From the NCBI GenBank assembly GCA_003298465.1, contig QNGA01000008.1:124001-188000 (forward strand): DNA of 64,000 nt. The letters run 5' to 3'. The translations under genes were made by a program, and so were the position numbers. The stretch is from a halophilic archaeon. GTDB taxonomy: Archaea; Halobacteriota; Halobacteria; Halobacteriales; Haladaptataceae. This document shows, piece by piece, positions 35,638 through 43,984 of this stretch. The notes under the pieces are model-generated. The model worked only from the letters and a program-made list of their open reading frames with translations, was not told where the DNA came from and did no database searches. The number at the start of each line of letters is the position of its first letter. Position 1 is the stretch's first letter.

Positions 35638-37053
35638 TTAGCCGATATACGCTGGATTGGCTGTCTCGAGCGATACTAGCCAGAGACTGATAACTGTATA
35701 ACCAATCATAACAATGATGAACGGGTACTGGCTCCGGATTGCTTGGAGTCGACTTGGGAACGTTGCATATGCATCCATGTGGGCAACCCAGACGGCAAGG
35801 ATGTGGCCGAAGAGAATGAAGGCAATAGTGAGTCCGCCGAACCAACTAGGAAGAGTTAGCACGAGCGGATTCGCCGGCGGTGAAAGTGGTGAAATGACGG
35901 CTGTGAGAAATGAGGGAAGGAGTGAGACGAAGAAGCCGAAATAGTGCGCGAGATGGTATCCTGCAGCAATTGCGAGCAAAGCCGGTGTGAACGTCTTGGC
36001 GACCGCGTATGGTGTAAGATAGGTATTTCCCGTTCTGCGGGCGACTTGCGCCGCGAACCAGTATGCTCCCAGAAAAAGAGCGTAGCCTCCAACAAATAGG
36101 AGACCGTATACTAGGAGTGGCGGAAGACCAATACTCACGACTGTAGTAATGAACGTAGCGCCGATACCAGTTGTAACAAATCCACTAAATGTGAGTTCCC
36201 AGATTAATGCGATAACAAATGCAATATCGGACGTGGTTTTGACGATGTCGGAGTCAGCGAGATCGAATCCGGGTGGACGGACGGTTACGTTATCAGTAGA
36301 CCAGCGGAGTGGTGAGACCTGTCCATAGAACCGGAAGGCAACTGATAGCGGATCAGCATTCGTGAACCAGGTAGTGGGCGTGTACAGCAACGCGCCAGTG
36401 AACGTAATAAATGAGTATACGAGGATTGCTGTTGCGAGTAGGGCAGGTTGTTTGTTGATAGGTGTGACCGTTTCCACCCAGACAAGCGCCAGTAGTCCGA
36501 TGACGGCCGGCCATCGGTCAAGGCGACGTGGATACTGAAGGTCAAATGTAGGAAGAAGGTCAGCAATGGTTCGCCATGGATTCAGAGCAGGCCAAACATT
36601 TCCAACAAGATAGATGACCATTGTCAGCCCTGCACGGACGCCTGCAAATACGAGAATGACAGCGACATTGACAGTGGGAATTTGTGGTCCAGCAAACCCA
36701 CGATAGACGATAACGATGAGTCCAATAACACCGAGAAGTTGGATACCAGATATTGCGGCTTGTCGAAGCGTTGTTCGCATTGGGGTTGATTTTTGCCAAT
36801 CATGAAGCTTCCGGATAAATGTTCTGTCAGTGACGACACTAGCAAGGAGACCGGACGCTCCAATTGCAGCACCACCAGTCGCCAAATAAAGCCACCGCGG
36901 CACCGTGAGCGTATCACGGGAAGCATTCGATAGGCCAACAGCAGCATTACTTGCAATGACGGTATTAACAAACAAACCGAGCCAGAGACTGACAATAGCA
37001 ACTACCCCAAGCAAGCGAACAGTTATCGACCGAGAAGCTGAACTCGGGAACAT
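35638..37053 (-). CDS. Polytopic membrane protein with conserved His motifs, paralogue B
   Basis: The 471-residue product has about ten helices and mirrors paralogue A at 8176-9558. Shared blocks are YLVGNVWPALNPWRTIAD, IAAGYHLAHYFGFF, GHILAVWVAH and YPFIIVMIGYTVISLW. The conserved His pairs and the NPWRT motif suggest a functional core, perhaps heme or metal binding. It converges on the double-P19 lipoprotein gene, so the two may form a metal-uptake pair. I cannot assign a named family. Confidence 0.8.
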   Translation of the reverse strand: MFPSSASRSITVRLLGVVAIVSLWLGLFVNTVIASNAAVGLSNASRDTLTVPRWLYLATGGAAIGASGLLASVVTDRTFIRKLHDWQKSTPMRTTLRQAAISGIQLLGVIGLIVIVYRGFAGPQIPTVNVAVILVFAGVRAGLTMVIYLVGNVWPALNPWRTIADLLPTFDLQYPRRLDRWPAVIGLLALVWVETVTPINKQPALLATAILVYSFITFTGALLYTPTTWFTNADPLSVAFRFYGQVSPLRWSTDNVTVRPPGFDLADSDIVKTTSDIAFVIALIWELTFSGFVTTGIGATFITTVVSIGLPPLLVYGLLFVGGYALFLGAYWFAAQVARRTGNTYLTPYAVAKTFTPALLAIAAGYHLAHYFGFFVSLLPSFLTAVISPLSPPANPLVLTLPSWFGGLTIAFILFGHILAVWVAHMDAYATFPSRLQAIRSQYPFIIVMIGYTVISLWLVSLETANPAYIG

Positions 37054-37178
37054 CGAATATCAGTAAGTCCTCCGGCGTCAATCTTGTAGTTGACGGAAAC
37101 GCATCTACGCAGTTTATCAAGGAGAGTCCACCACTGGTGAGAACTATCTGTTAAGTAATTGGCGTAATTACCTAATAG

Positions 37179-37469
37179 TTATGCTGGAAGAGGTTCCTCT
37201 TCGACGTACTGCTGTTCCCAGTCTCTTCGAGCCTTTATCTCCCGCAGACCACGGCGAGTGAGACTATAGGAGTTCGTCCGACGGTCCTTTTGTCCTTTTT
37301 CGACAAGTCCCTTCTCGACAAGCGTATCTAGGTTTGGATATAGCCGTCCGTGATGAATCTCCTTCTCATAATATTCCTCAAGGTCATCTTTGAGCGTTAG
37401 CCCTTTGGGGGACTCTCGGCCAGCAATGACGTACAGTAAGTCACGCTGGAAGCCAGTGAGATCTTGCAT
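37179..37469 (-). CDS. PadR-family transcription regulator
   Basis: The 96-residue product has the PadR winged helix: LTGFQRDLLYVIAG at the start, GLTLKDDLEEYYEKEIHHGRLYPNLDTLVEKGLVEKG as recognition helix and wing, and NSYSLTRRGLREI. It is upstream of no same-strand gene at close range. It may control the membrane protein genes on either side. Confidence 0.88.
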   Translation of the reverse strand: MQDLTGFQRDLLYVIAGRESPKGLTLKDDLEEYYEKEIHHGRLYPNLDTLVEKGLVEKGQKDRRTNSYSLTRRGLREIKARRDWEQQYVEEEPLPA

Positions 37470-37639
37470 TGCTCTACGCTCGAAATTACTGCCCGCCTAT
37501 TATGTTTCTTACGGCTGGTCAAGTTTGATTCAGTAGCTCCCACTCCTTCAAATGGAGGAAGAACAGCGTTCGCCGAGGATACAATTGACGCCGATGACTC
37601 GGACGGGTACGCCGCACGTCTCAGTTCTTAGCCTATTTA

Positions 37640-38035
37640 TAAGCAATTGACATCCTCCCACGCCTAAAGACTCGGGAATCTACGAAGTGGATATTCGGGT
37701 TGCGCGTTTCCTCGGGCCTCAAGTAGCGTTCGCGTGGACCGTCAACGGTCGCCGTCCAGTTTGACCAAGGAACCCCTGTGATCGAATAGGGTAGGAAGGC
37801 ACTCACCACGGTTCCGACGGTGTTCAAACGCGACACGAAGCGTGCATCGGCGGGTGTGGCCGAAGTGTCTCGCCGGTCGGAGTGGTTCACTCCGAACTGC
37901 CCAGCGAGGGAAACACCCCCGGAGTCTGGAACCGCTGTGGGACTGTTTCCTGCACGTTCCGACGTCGAACGAGGAAGCCCCCGCCCTCAACGAAGGCACG
38001 AAGCGCCGGAGTAGGGCGGGGCAGTTCACAATAGC
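37640..38035. mobile_element. TnpB-element remnant containing repeat copy 2
   Basis: The left part has TTGACATCCTCCCACGCC, then GTCCAGTTTGACCAAGG and GGTAGGAAGGCACTC. I associate these with the right end and antisense C-terminus of haloarchaeal IS1341-type tnpB genes (minus strand VSRLNTVGTVVSAFLP). The right part, 37800-38035, repeats 16570-16855 and ends GGGCGGGGCAGTTCACA. No transposase core remains. It is a decayed or miniature element. Confidence 0.6.
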
Positions 38036-38059
38036 GATCTAAACTAGTATCACTACGAT

Positions 38060-39274
38060 TCAATCGGCGGCGACAATAGACGACGCTTGACCAGGCCGAC
38101 GTGCCGCTTCAACCGAATAGATGAGACTCCCAGTAAATAGGACGATGCTCGTAACGATGAACAGCGTGCTGAGCGGGGAGGCTGTATCTACGAACACCCA
38201 ATACAAAGGTGCCGCAATAGAGGGCCCGGCTGCTAACACTACAATTTTGGCCACAAGCGGCCCACAGCAGCCACAGGTACATGAGCCCACAACTGCAGCA
38301 CTGCCGGCGGTTCCCTCTGTCATCCCGGCTCGTTCCCCAACGCGCCAGTGACGGGCGATGAGAGAAGCGTTCAACCCGATGAGCGTGCTCAATAACCCAA
38401 CCACGATGAGCTGTCCGGGCGACGTCGCCACAAAGAGGGGGATATGGGGGAAGTACATTTCGAGCGTGGGCCACGTCACGAGCTGATAGATTGTCGGCAA
38501 GACAACTATTGTTCGCTCGTGTGGGAGTGCTTCCTCCAGGGAAAACGAGAGATAGCCGGTCACAAAGACAAAGAACAGGGCTACGACAATTCCGACACCG
38601 ATTCCGAATCGACGGGCAACCCGATCACGCAGGACTGCACGAAGTATACTCCCTGCATCTTTCCAGATGATATATCCGACAAGGAGCGGAGTCCCCAAGA
38701 CGATCGCATACCCAAGTGGATGTGAGTCACTGGCCTGACCAGGAATGAGATAGGGATACGCGATCCACAATCCCATCAGAATACCAAGGAACGTATAGCG
38801 AGGGCGAGTCGGCCATCGAAGCCAGCCGATAACGAAGCTCAACACCATAATCAGAAGTCCAACCGACAAGGCCAGCGGTTGGTACCATGAACGCGGGAAT
38901 GGTATAGTTGTCGCTGAATAGGTGATCTCCGGCGAAAGGCCTTCAAAGAGGATAGCTCCGACCGCAGCCGCTACGATTCCAAAGAAAACGCCATAGATCG
39001 CGACTGTGGGCGAGATACTATCCATCCGCTTGAGTAGGAGAGTACCACCAAGAAAAATGATCCCACCGAGGATAAGGAAGATCCCATGCCATTGAGAGAG
39101 TCCTCCAGTCGCAGTTCCGCCATGTGCAGACACAATGGGAATCTGTGTAAGCGCGAGCAAACAAAGGATGAAAGCCGATAGCGGATAGAGAGATCCGAGA
39201 TGGCGTGAACGCCAACGAGTTTCCTCATCTTGTACGTGACGCCGTTCCGGAGCCATTATCGAGTCTTGCCTCAC
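38060..39274 (-). CDS. Polytopic membrane protein with a CxCxCC motif
   Basis: The 404-residue product has about ten helices. Between helices near residue 330 lies GSCTCGCCGP, with four cysteines (332, 334, 336, 337). This Cys-rich motif could bind Cu(I) or an Fe-S or heme group. Other conserved-looking points are QWHGIFLILGG near 61 and PHERTIVVLPTIYQL near 251. The start may be M7 (MAPERRH). I do not recognise the family. Gene context is metal and respiration genes. Confidence 0.7.
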   Translation of the reverse strand: MRQDSIMAPERRHVQDEETRWRSRHLGSLYPLSAFILCLLALTQIPIVSAHGGTATGGLSQWHGIFLILGGIIFLGGTLLLKRMDSISPTVAIYGVFFGIVAAAVGAILFEGLSPEITYSATTIPFPRSWYQPLALSVGLLIMVLSFVIGWLRWPTRPRYTFLGILMGLWIAYPYLIPGQASDSHPLGYAIVLGTPLLVGYIIWKDAGSILRAVLRDRVARRFGIGVGIVVALFFVFVTGYLSFSLEEALPHERTIVVLPTIYQLVTWPTLEMYFPHIPLFVATSPGQLIVVGLLSTLIGLNASLIARHWRVGERAGMTEGTAGSAAVVGSCTCGCCGPLVAKIVVLAAGPSIAAPLYWVFVDTASPLSTLFIVTSIVLFTGSLIYSVEAARRPGQASSIVAAD

Positions 39275-39801
39275 GAGCTACTTCTACCTAACTAATTCGG
39301 TCGAGATACTAGCAGTTTAGTCACAGCAATTCTCCGCTTCTTTGAGGACAGCGATTCAACAGATTCCACTTCCAATTGCTGGTCATAGCTAGCCGTAGCG
39401 TCTACGCTATGGGGAAGGGTTCAAGAAAAGCTAGTGAGAGATACTTGTCATACCAATCCATTACGTTGGTTAGAATTTTATACTAACCGAGTAACGCTAA
39501 TTCAGTCTGCTTCGTCGAGCCTGGAATTTTGTCAGAGTGAGAACTACTCGCTGGCTAACATGAATTTCGTGCTTCCCCGTGGACGACTTATCGCTCGTTT
39601 TCACTTCTGTTCATAATCACAACCATTTTTCAGCACCTCTGCACTGTCGGGTACCCACGAAACATGGAACCACCAGAAAATGCCACTAACTTTCGGGCGA
39701 TCCGCCGTATGAGTCATCTTCCGCTTAATCACTGAATTGCCCGCCAGAACTCATCGATCACCGGAAGGCTTATCACGAATTATCCATAACTCATAATTGA
39801 G
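39275..39801. other. Gene-free stretch
   Basis: About 525 bases with frequent stops in all frames and only tiny open frames. AT-rich DNA just before 39802 (CATAACTCATAATTG) likely holds the promoter of the wHTH-PIN pair. Confidence 0.5.
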
Positions 39802-40338
39802 ATGGCGCAATCTCCATCCCAGTCAGGTCAGTCACCGATTCAGCAGCTCCAGACAGTCGTCGATCTCCTCGAAACGCCCGTACTCGCTCGGATGTACGCC
39901 CACGTTATGCAGAACGGTCCTGTGACAGTTGCCGATATCATCGATGATCTGGACATCCCACAGGGGACAGCCTACGACTACGTTCAGAAACTCGAAGCTG
40001 CTGGCTTAGTGGAGAAAACTCGTGACCAGCGCCCGTCTGAATACAACGCTGAATCAATCTCCCTCACACTCTCCACAGATGGGGAGACGCAAACGATCAC
40101 GCCCACACTCATTGCAGCTGTCGCTCGCCGCGACGAGGACGAGGACATCGACGTCTACATTGAGCGCCACGGCCTCGACGGCCTTGCTGTCGCCCTCGAG
40201 TACGCTGCCGAGTACGTCGACGGGACGGTTAACCACCGTATTGCGGCCCGCGAACTCGATCTCTCCCCACTTGAGGCTGAAATCATCCTCCAAGCGCTCG
40301 AACCGGTCGCCAAAGAATACGCCGACATTGATGCATGA
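39802..40338 (+). CDS. Winged-helix regulator, probable antitoxin of the PIN protein
   Basis: The 178-residue product has a winged helix at residues 20-75 (LETPVLARMYAHVMQNGPVTVADIIDDLDIPQGTAYDYVQKLEAAGLV). An acidic C-terminal domain (ARRDEDEDIDVYIERHG..., then VNHRIAARELDLSPLEAEIILQAL) resembles haloarchaeal DUF7437. Its stop overlaps the start of a PIN-domain-like gene by 4 bases (ATGA). That layout is typical of toxin-antitoxin or nuclease-regulator pairs. Confidence 0.75.
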   Translation: MAQSPSQSGQSPIQQLQTVVDLLETPVLARMYAHVMQNGPVTVADIIDDLDIPQGTAYDYVQKLEAAGLVEKTRDQRPSEYNAESISLTLSTDGETQTITPTLIAAVARRDEDEDIDVYIERHGLDGLAVALEYAAEYVDGTVNHRIAARELDLSPLEAEIILQALEPVAKEYADIDA

Positions 40339-40862
40339 CGACCGTCTACGTCGCCGATACCGGTGTCTTCGTTCGGTGCGGTGGCCCGGACAAGGACAAA
40401 TTTCAGCGGCTTCGGAGAGCACTCCGGCAGGCAGGCGTCTCGTTACACATTCCACAGCGAGTCTACAAAGAATTAGGTGGTGATCCAGCCGCCGACGAGT
40501 ATGCCTCAAGCAGTATTCCATATTCCGACGGGTTCGAAGAGGGGTGGATCATCGTTACCGATGATCTTGACTACACCAACCCACTTGTCTCAACGCTGAT
40601 GGACGAGGCTCGCCGATTCATCGCTAACGAGACCGATCGTGACGAGGATATCACTGAGAAGGCGGACACAGCACTTGTTGGGCTTGCTGCTCAGTTACTC
40701 GACTCTGGTCAGGCGGACCACGTTGTTCTTTTGACGACCGACAAACCTGCAGGACAGGCGGCCGAAACACTCCTCCCACAGCATGGGTTTACCAATCGTA
40801 TCGAGTACCGGTACGTCAGCGTCGACTATCTCGAAACGATCACAGCCGAGGAGTTTCGATAA
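40335..40862 (+). CDS. PIN-domain-like protein, probable toxin or ribonuclease
   Basis: The 175-residue product begins VYVADTGVFVRCGG (first PIN Asp). It has VYKELGG (Glu), then EKADTALVGLAAQLLDSG (Asp in the third acidic position) and VVLLTTDKPAG (fourth acidic position). The order matches the PIN nuclease fold. It is coupled to the wHTH gene upstream. VapC-type RNase function is inferred. Confidence 0.72.
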   Translation: MTTVYVADTGVFVRCGGPDKDKFQRLRRALRQAGVSLHIPQRVYKELGGDPAADEYASSSIPYSDGFEEGWIIVTDDLDYTNPLVSTLMDEARRFIANETDRDEDITEKADTALVGLAAQLLDSGQADHVVLLTTDKPAGQAAETLLPQHGFTNRIEYRYVSVDYLETITAEEFR

Positions 40863-41357
40863 CGCAGACACTGAGTGAGACTCAAGATCGACGACCGCAC
40901 GTCCCGCTTTCGTCTTGATACCTCCACTTGAAAAGATCAGGAAATCTGTGCTGTATACGAACTGTGCATAGATCGAGATGGCACTCCCGGGATGGCTGCA
41001 CTTCCGTTTATTGGAGTGAGTGGCTGAGTTAAATCTCTCACTGCCAGATTGACCTTGTTTAGCGCCAATCTTGTGCACAGGTTTCGGGGTATTCGCAACT
41101 AGACAGACAAATTTTCGTATAGCAATATATAGTTTATACTGACGTCGTCGTTTTTGGCGCGATCCTGATGTGGTGCGGTTTTCTCATGTGGAAAACACCA
41201 CACCACAATATCTAAGTGAACTTGGATTATCGTCCTATCCACCGAAAACCCGATGCTTAGAATCGATACCACACAGAGCACGTCGCCTTCCGCTGGCGAT
41301 TCGACCAGCAGCCGACCACTCAGATCGCAACCGCCCACACCACATTGATCAACGACC
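40863..41357. other. Gene-free stretch upstream of the integrase
   Basis: About 495 bases with no recognisable gene. A minus-strand open frame at 41099-41359 has no family resemblance and overlaps the integrase start. AT-rich stretches around 41100-41150 could be promoter or recombination-site DNA. Confidence 0.45.
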
Positions 41358-42635
41358 ATGTCCGAGACGACCGACTCACCGCGCTACAGCACAATGAGCC
41401 TCGAGGACTGCGAGGCCTTCTACCACGACGAAATCACGCCGCAAATGCGCGCCGAGGGACTGACCCCAGAACAGGAAACCCCCACCTATTCGTGGCTGAA
41501 ACAGGCCTATCCAGGGTTCATCACGCACCTCTTGCGGCACCACGGCCTCTCACCGGGAGACTTCTACGACGAAATCGGCGTCCCGGCAGATCCAGAACCG
41601 GAGCCAGGATCGTTCGACTTCGTCGACGACGATAACACGCGAGAAGCCCTCCAGGACTACCTGACCGAACTTCGTGATCGACAGGGACGGGCGGAAGCGA
41701 CGGTCGCCACACGGCGCTCTGCACTCCGCCTCTACGTCCGGACTTACAAGACTGTCCACACTACTGACGACCTACTCACGCCGCTACACGACGACGCTGC
41801 ACGGGCCGAAGAGATGGGACGTGTCGCAGATACGTTCGACGTCCTCCGGCGCCGCGAGGATACGCTGACGACCCACGCGTCGCGCCGCAAGTACGTCCAG
41901 GAGGTTCGGCAATTCTACACGCACCAAGTGACGTTCAAGGGCGCGCGACACAATCCGACCGACCAGCTAGAACGCCGATTCGGCTGGGACTCGACGCCCG
42001 AATGGGACAATCAAGCACTCGAAGCCGACCAGATTCGCACCCTCTACCAAGAAGCCGACGATCTGGTTAACCGCCTCCTCGTAATCGGCGTCTGTGGGTG
42101 GGGGCTCCGGCCAAGCGAGGTGGCCGCACTCCACGTGAACCAGCTGGTACTCGACCCACCGGAAGACGACGTCGAGGCCGGCCCGTACATCGAATTCGGG
42201 AGCGAGCGGAAGAACGGCCCGGGGACGGTCGCACTCCTTACGGGGATCGAGGAGGTGGAGGCACGCCTCGACGCCGTCGTCAAGGACGCGGGTGGCGAGT
42301 GGACGGGCTACGTGTTCCCGTCGTCGACTGCGGCGAACGGGCATATCTCGCCGTCAACTGTCCGGCGGCGCTTCAAGGCGCTGGCTGATCGCGCTGGCGT
42401 GACTGTCGACGGGGAAATGCCGACGCCGAAGATGGGGCGTCGATACTGGTACACGGCGTACGGGGATGCGGTGCGGCGGGTCGCCGAGCAGTTCGCGGAT
42501 GTTGCTGCGGAGCAGGGTTCGAAATCGGTAGAGGTCGTGCTAGATAACTACCTCTCAGAGGCAGAGAAACGCCGCCATCGCCGCGAGGAGATGCGAGGCA
42601 ACCTAGAAGGACTCTTCGCCGGAGTCGGTTTGTAG
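41358..42635 (+). CDS. Tyrosine recombinase (phage integrase/XerCD family)
   Basis: The 425-residue product has an N-terminal SAM-like DNA-binding region (about 92-195) and a catalytic domain from about 220. Catalytic residues are Arg251 in GWGLRPSEVAAL, Lys285 in ERKNGPG, Arg361-Arg362 in KMGRRYWYT, and the nucleophile Tyr398 in VVLDNYLS. The RRYW replaces the usual HxxR box, as in haloarchaeal plasmid recombinases. It sits beside the partition and origin genes, so dimer resolution or integration is likely. Confidence 0.88.
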   Translation: MSETTDSPRYSTMSLEDCEAFYHDEITPQMRAEGLTPEQETPTYSWLKQAYPGFITHLLRHHGLSPGDFYDEIGVPADPEPEPGSFDFVDDDNTREALQDYLTELRDRQGRAEATVATRRSALRLYVRTYKTVHTTDDLLTPLHDDAARAEEMGRVADTFDVLRRREDTLTTHASRRKYVQEVRQFYTHQVTFKGARHNPTDQLERRFGWDSTPEWDNQALEADQIRTLYQEADDLVNRLLVIGVCGWGLRPSEVAALHVNQLVLDPPEDDVEAGPYIEFGSERKNGPGTVALLTGIEEVEARLDAVVKDAGGEWTGYVFPSSTAANGHISPSTVRRRFKALADRAGVTVDGEMPTPKMGRRYWYTAYGDAVRRVAEQFADVAAEQGSKSVEVVLDNYLSEAEKRRHRREEMRGNLEGLFAGVGL

Positions 42636-42965
42636 CTATTCGATGTATTTTCTGAGCTGGGCGACAGCTTGATCGACAACATCCTCGTGAAGTATTCCTT
42701 GTTGAAAACTAATCCACTCGCTCTTGATGGAATTGACTGACCACGGCATAATCGAACTCGACTTTGGGGCGCCACCCTCCACCCACTGCTCGTCCGTGAG
42801 AGGGATTCGTTCGTCATGCCACGTCCGCGTCGTTAGAGAACATGTGACGTACTGTTCGCCGTGGAATGGTGTCTCAGAGCGATTGATAACTAGAAATGGG
42901 CGACCCGTTGTGTCGTCTTTGAACGGGTCAGTTGCGACCACGACATCGCCGCGCTCCGCAGTCAT
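42636..42965 (-). CDS. MazF/PemK-type toxin
   Basis: The 109-residue product starts ERGDVVVATDPFKDDTTGRPFLVINR, the PemK/MazF RGDVV and R-P-x-LVI motifs, and continues VTCSLTTRTWHDERIPL. Family members are ribosome-associated or free endoribonucleases. The start overlaps the upstream wHTH gene by 4 bases. Position next to par genes suggests plasmid addiction. Confidence 0.82.
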   Translation of the reverse strand: MTAERGDVVVATDPFKDDTTGRPFLVINRSETPFHGEQYVTCSLTTRTWHDERIPLTDEQWVEGGAPKSSSIMPWSVNSIKSEWISFQQGILHEDVVDQAVAQLRKYIE

Positions 42966-43312
42966 TCGTGAGTATCCTCGACTGCATGTTCACGCCATTC
43001 ATCCACATCTTCCGCCCCAAACCGCTCATCCAAGTCATCCATGGTCTGATGGAATCGAAACGCATCCTGGACGCGTTCCTCGTCCCCAAGTGCCCAGTAA
43101 TCCCCCTTATGCTGGACGAGCTCACGATCCTTGAGTCGCCGGAGGACAGTGCTGATCGATGTCTTCTTAACGCCGGTTCCCTCTGCGATTTCGGAGGGAG
43201 TGAACGCCTTGTCGTTGTTCTGGTAGAGAAATCGGATAACCTTCTCGGCGTTCGTTACCTCGGTCAACTCCTCGTTGTTGGCCTCAGTGAACGTCTCGAT
43301 GTCGATTGGCAT
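42962..43312 (-). CDS. MarR-like winged-helix protein, probable antitoxin
   Basis: The 116-residue product has a winged helix at about 20-75 (NAEKVIRFLYQNNDKAFTPSEIAEGTGVKKTSISTVLRRLKDRELV) and an acidic C-terminus (MDDLDERFGAEDVDEW). It is coupled to the MazF-like gene (ATGA). It is likely the transcriptional autoregulator and antitoxin of the pair. Confidence 0.8.
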   Translation of the reverse strand: MPIDIETFTEANNEELTEVTNAEKVIRFLYQNNDKAFTPSEIAEGTGVKKTSISTVLRRLKDRELVQHKGDYWALGDEERVQDAFRFHQTMDDLDERFGAEDVDEWREHAVEDTHE

Positions 43313-43435
43313 GTCTGTCAGTAGTGTCTCCAGTGTCTTAAGCGTTAGTTCGTCACCGGCTCAGTGAAGTCACTGCTAACGTACTCATATCATCAAAATA
43401 TGCAACAGGACTAGGAGAAGACGGTAGTAGATTAC

Positions 43436-43984
43436 TTATTTGTCGAGGTATTCGATACCCCATTCGCGAAGCTTCTCGGCGACGAGCTCGGGATTTTCCT
43501 GGGCGACGACCATCGCGGCCTCGCGGGCATCACCCTTATAAACAGGACCGTCAACGAAGTTTTGGAGATCGTCGAGGAATGTGTCTTCGTCGTCCTTGAC
43601 GAAAGGGCGGACTTCAAGGAGGAGCTGGTTCGTACGGTCCGCGTTTACTGAGGCGCCGCGCATCTGCCGCTGTACGAGATAGGGGAGGTCATCTATATCG
43701 AAATCGGGCGCCTGTGACGTCGTGTCAGCGGCTGACGATGGAGCGGTATCCGTCGCTGCCTTGGCTCGCGGTTCAGAATCCAGGTCTTGGTTCTGTGGAG
43801 AGGCTGGCTCGTCTTCATGCGTTTCCTCAGTCGATTCCGCCAACGTGTCCTCAGACTGAGTCTGTGACTCGGTTGTACTGTTAGACTCCTGCTCGGACTC
43901 TTGTTCCGAGGTATCCTCGTGTTTGTCGGCAGTTTCTTCCTCCTCGAAATTGAGAGAACCGGTGCCCTTCTTGAGCCCCCCCAT
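43436..43984 (-). CDS. Acidic ParA partner protein (ParB-like function)
   Basis: The 182-residue product starts MGGLKKGTGSLNF, then has a long disordered Glu/Ser/Thr/Gln-rich region (about 15-100). A folded C-terminal domain at about 105-182 follows (DDLPYLVQRQMRGASVNADRTNQLLLEVRPFVKDDED). Its start overlaps the ParA stop by one base. It has no ParB HTH signature. By position it is the centromere-binding or adaptor partner of ParA. Confidence 0.7.
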   Translation of the reverse strand: MGGLKKGTGSLNFEEEETADKHEDTSEQESEQESNSTTESQTQSEDTLAESTEETHEDEPASPQNQDLDSEPRAKAATDTAPSSAADTTSQAPDFDIDDLPYLVQRQMRGASVNADRTNQLLLEVRPFVKDDEDTFLDDLQNFVDGPVYKGDAREAAMVVAQENPELVAEKLREWGIEYLDK

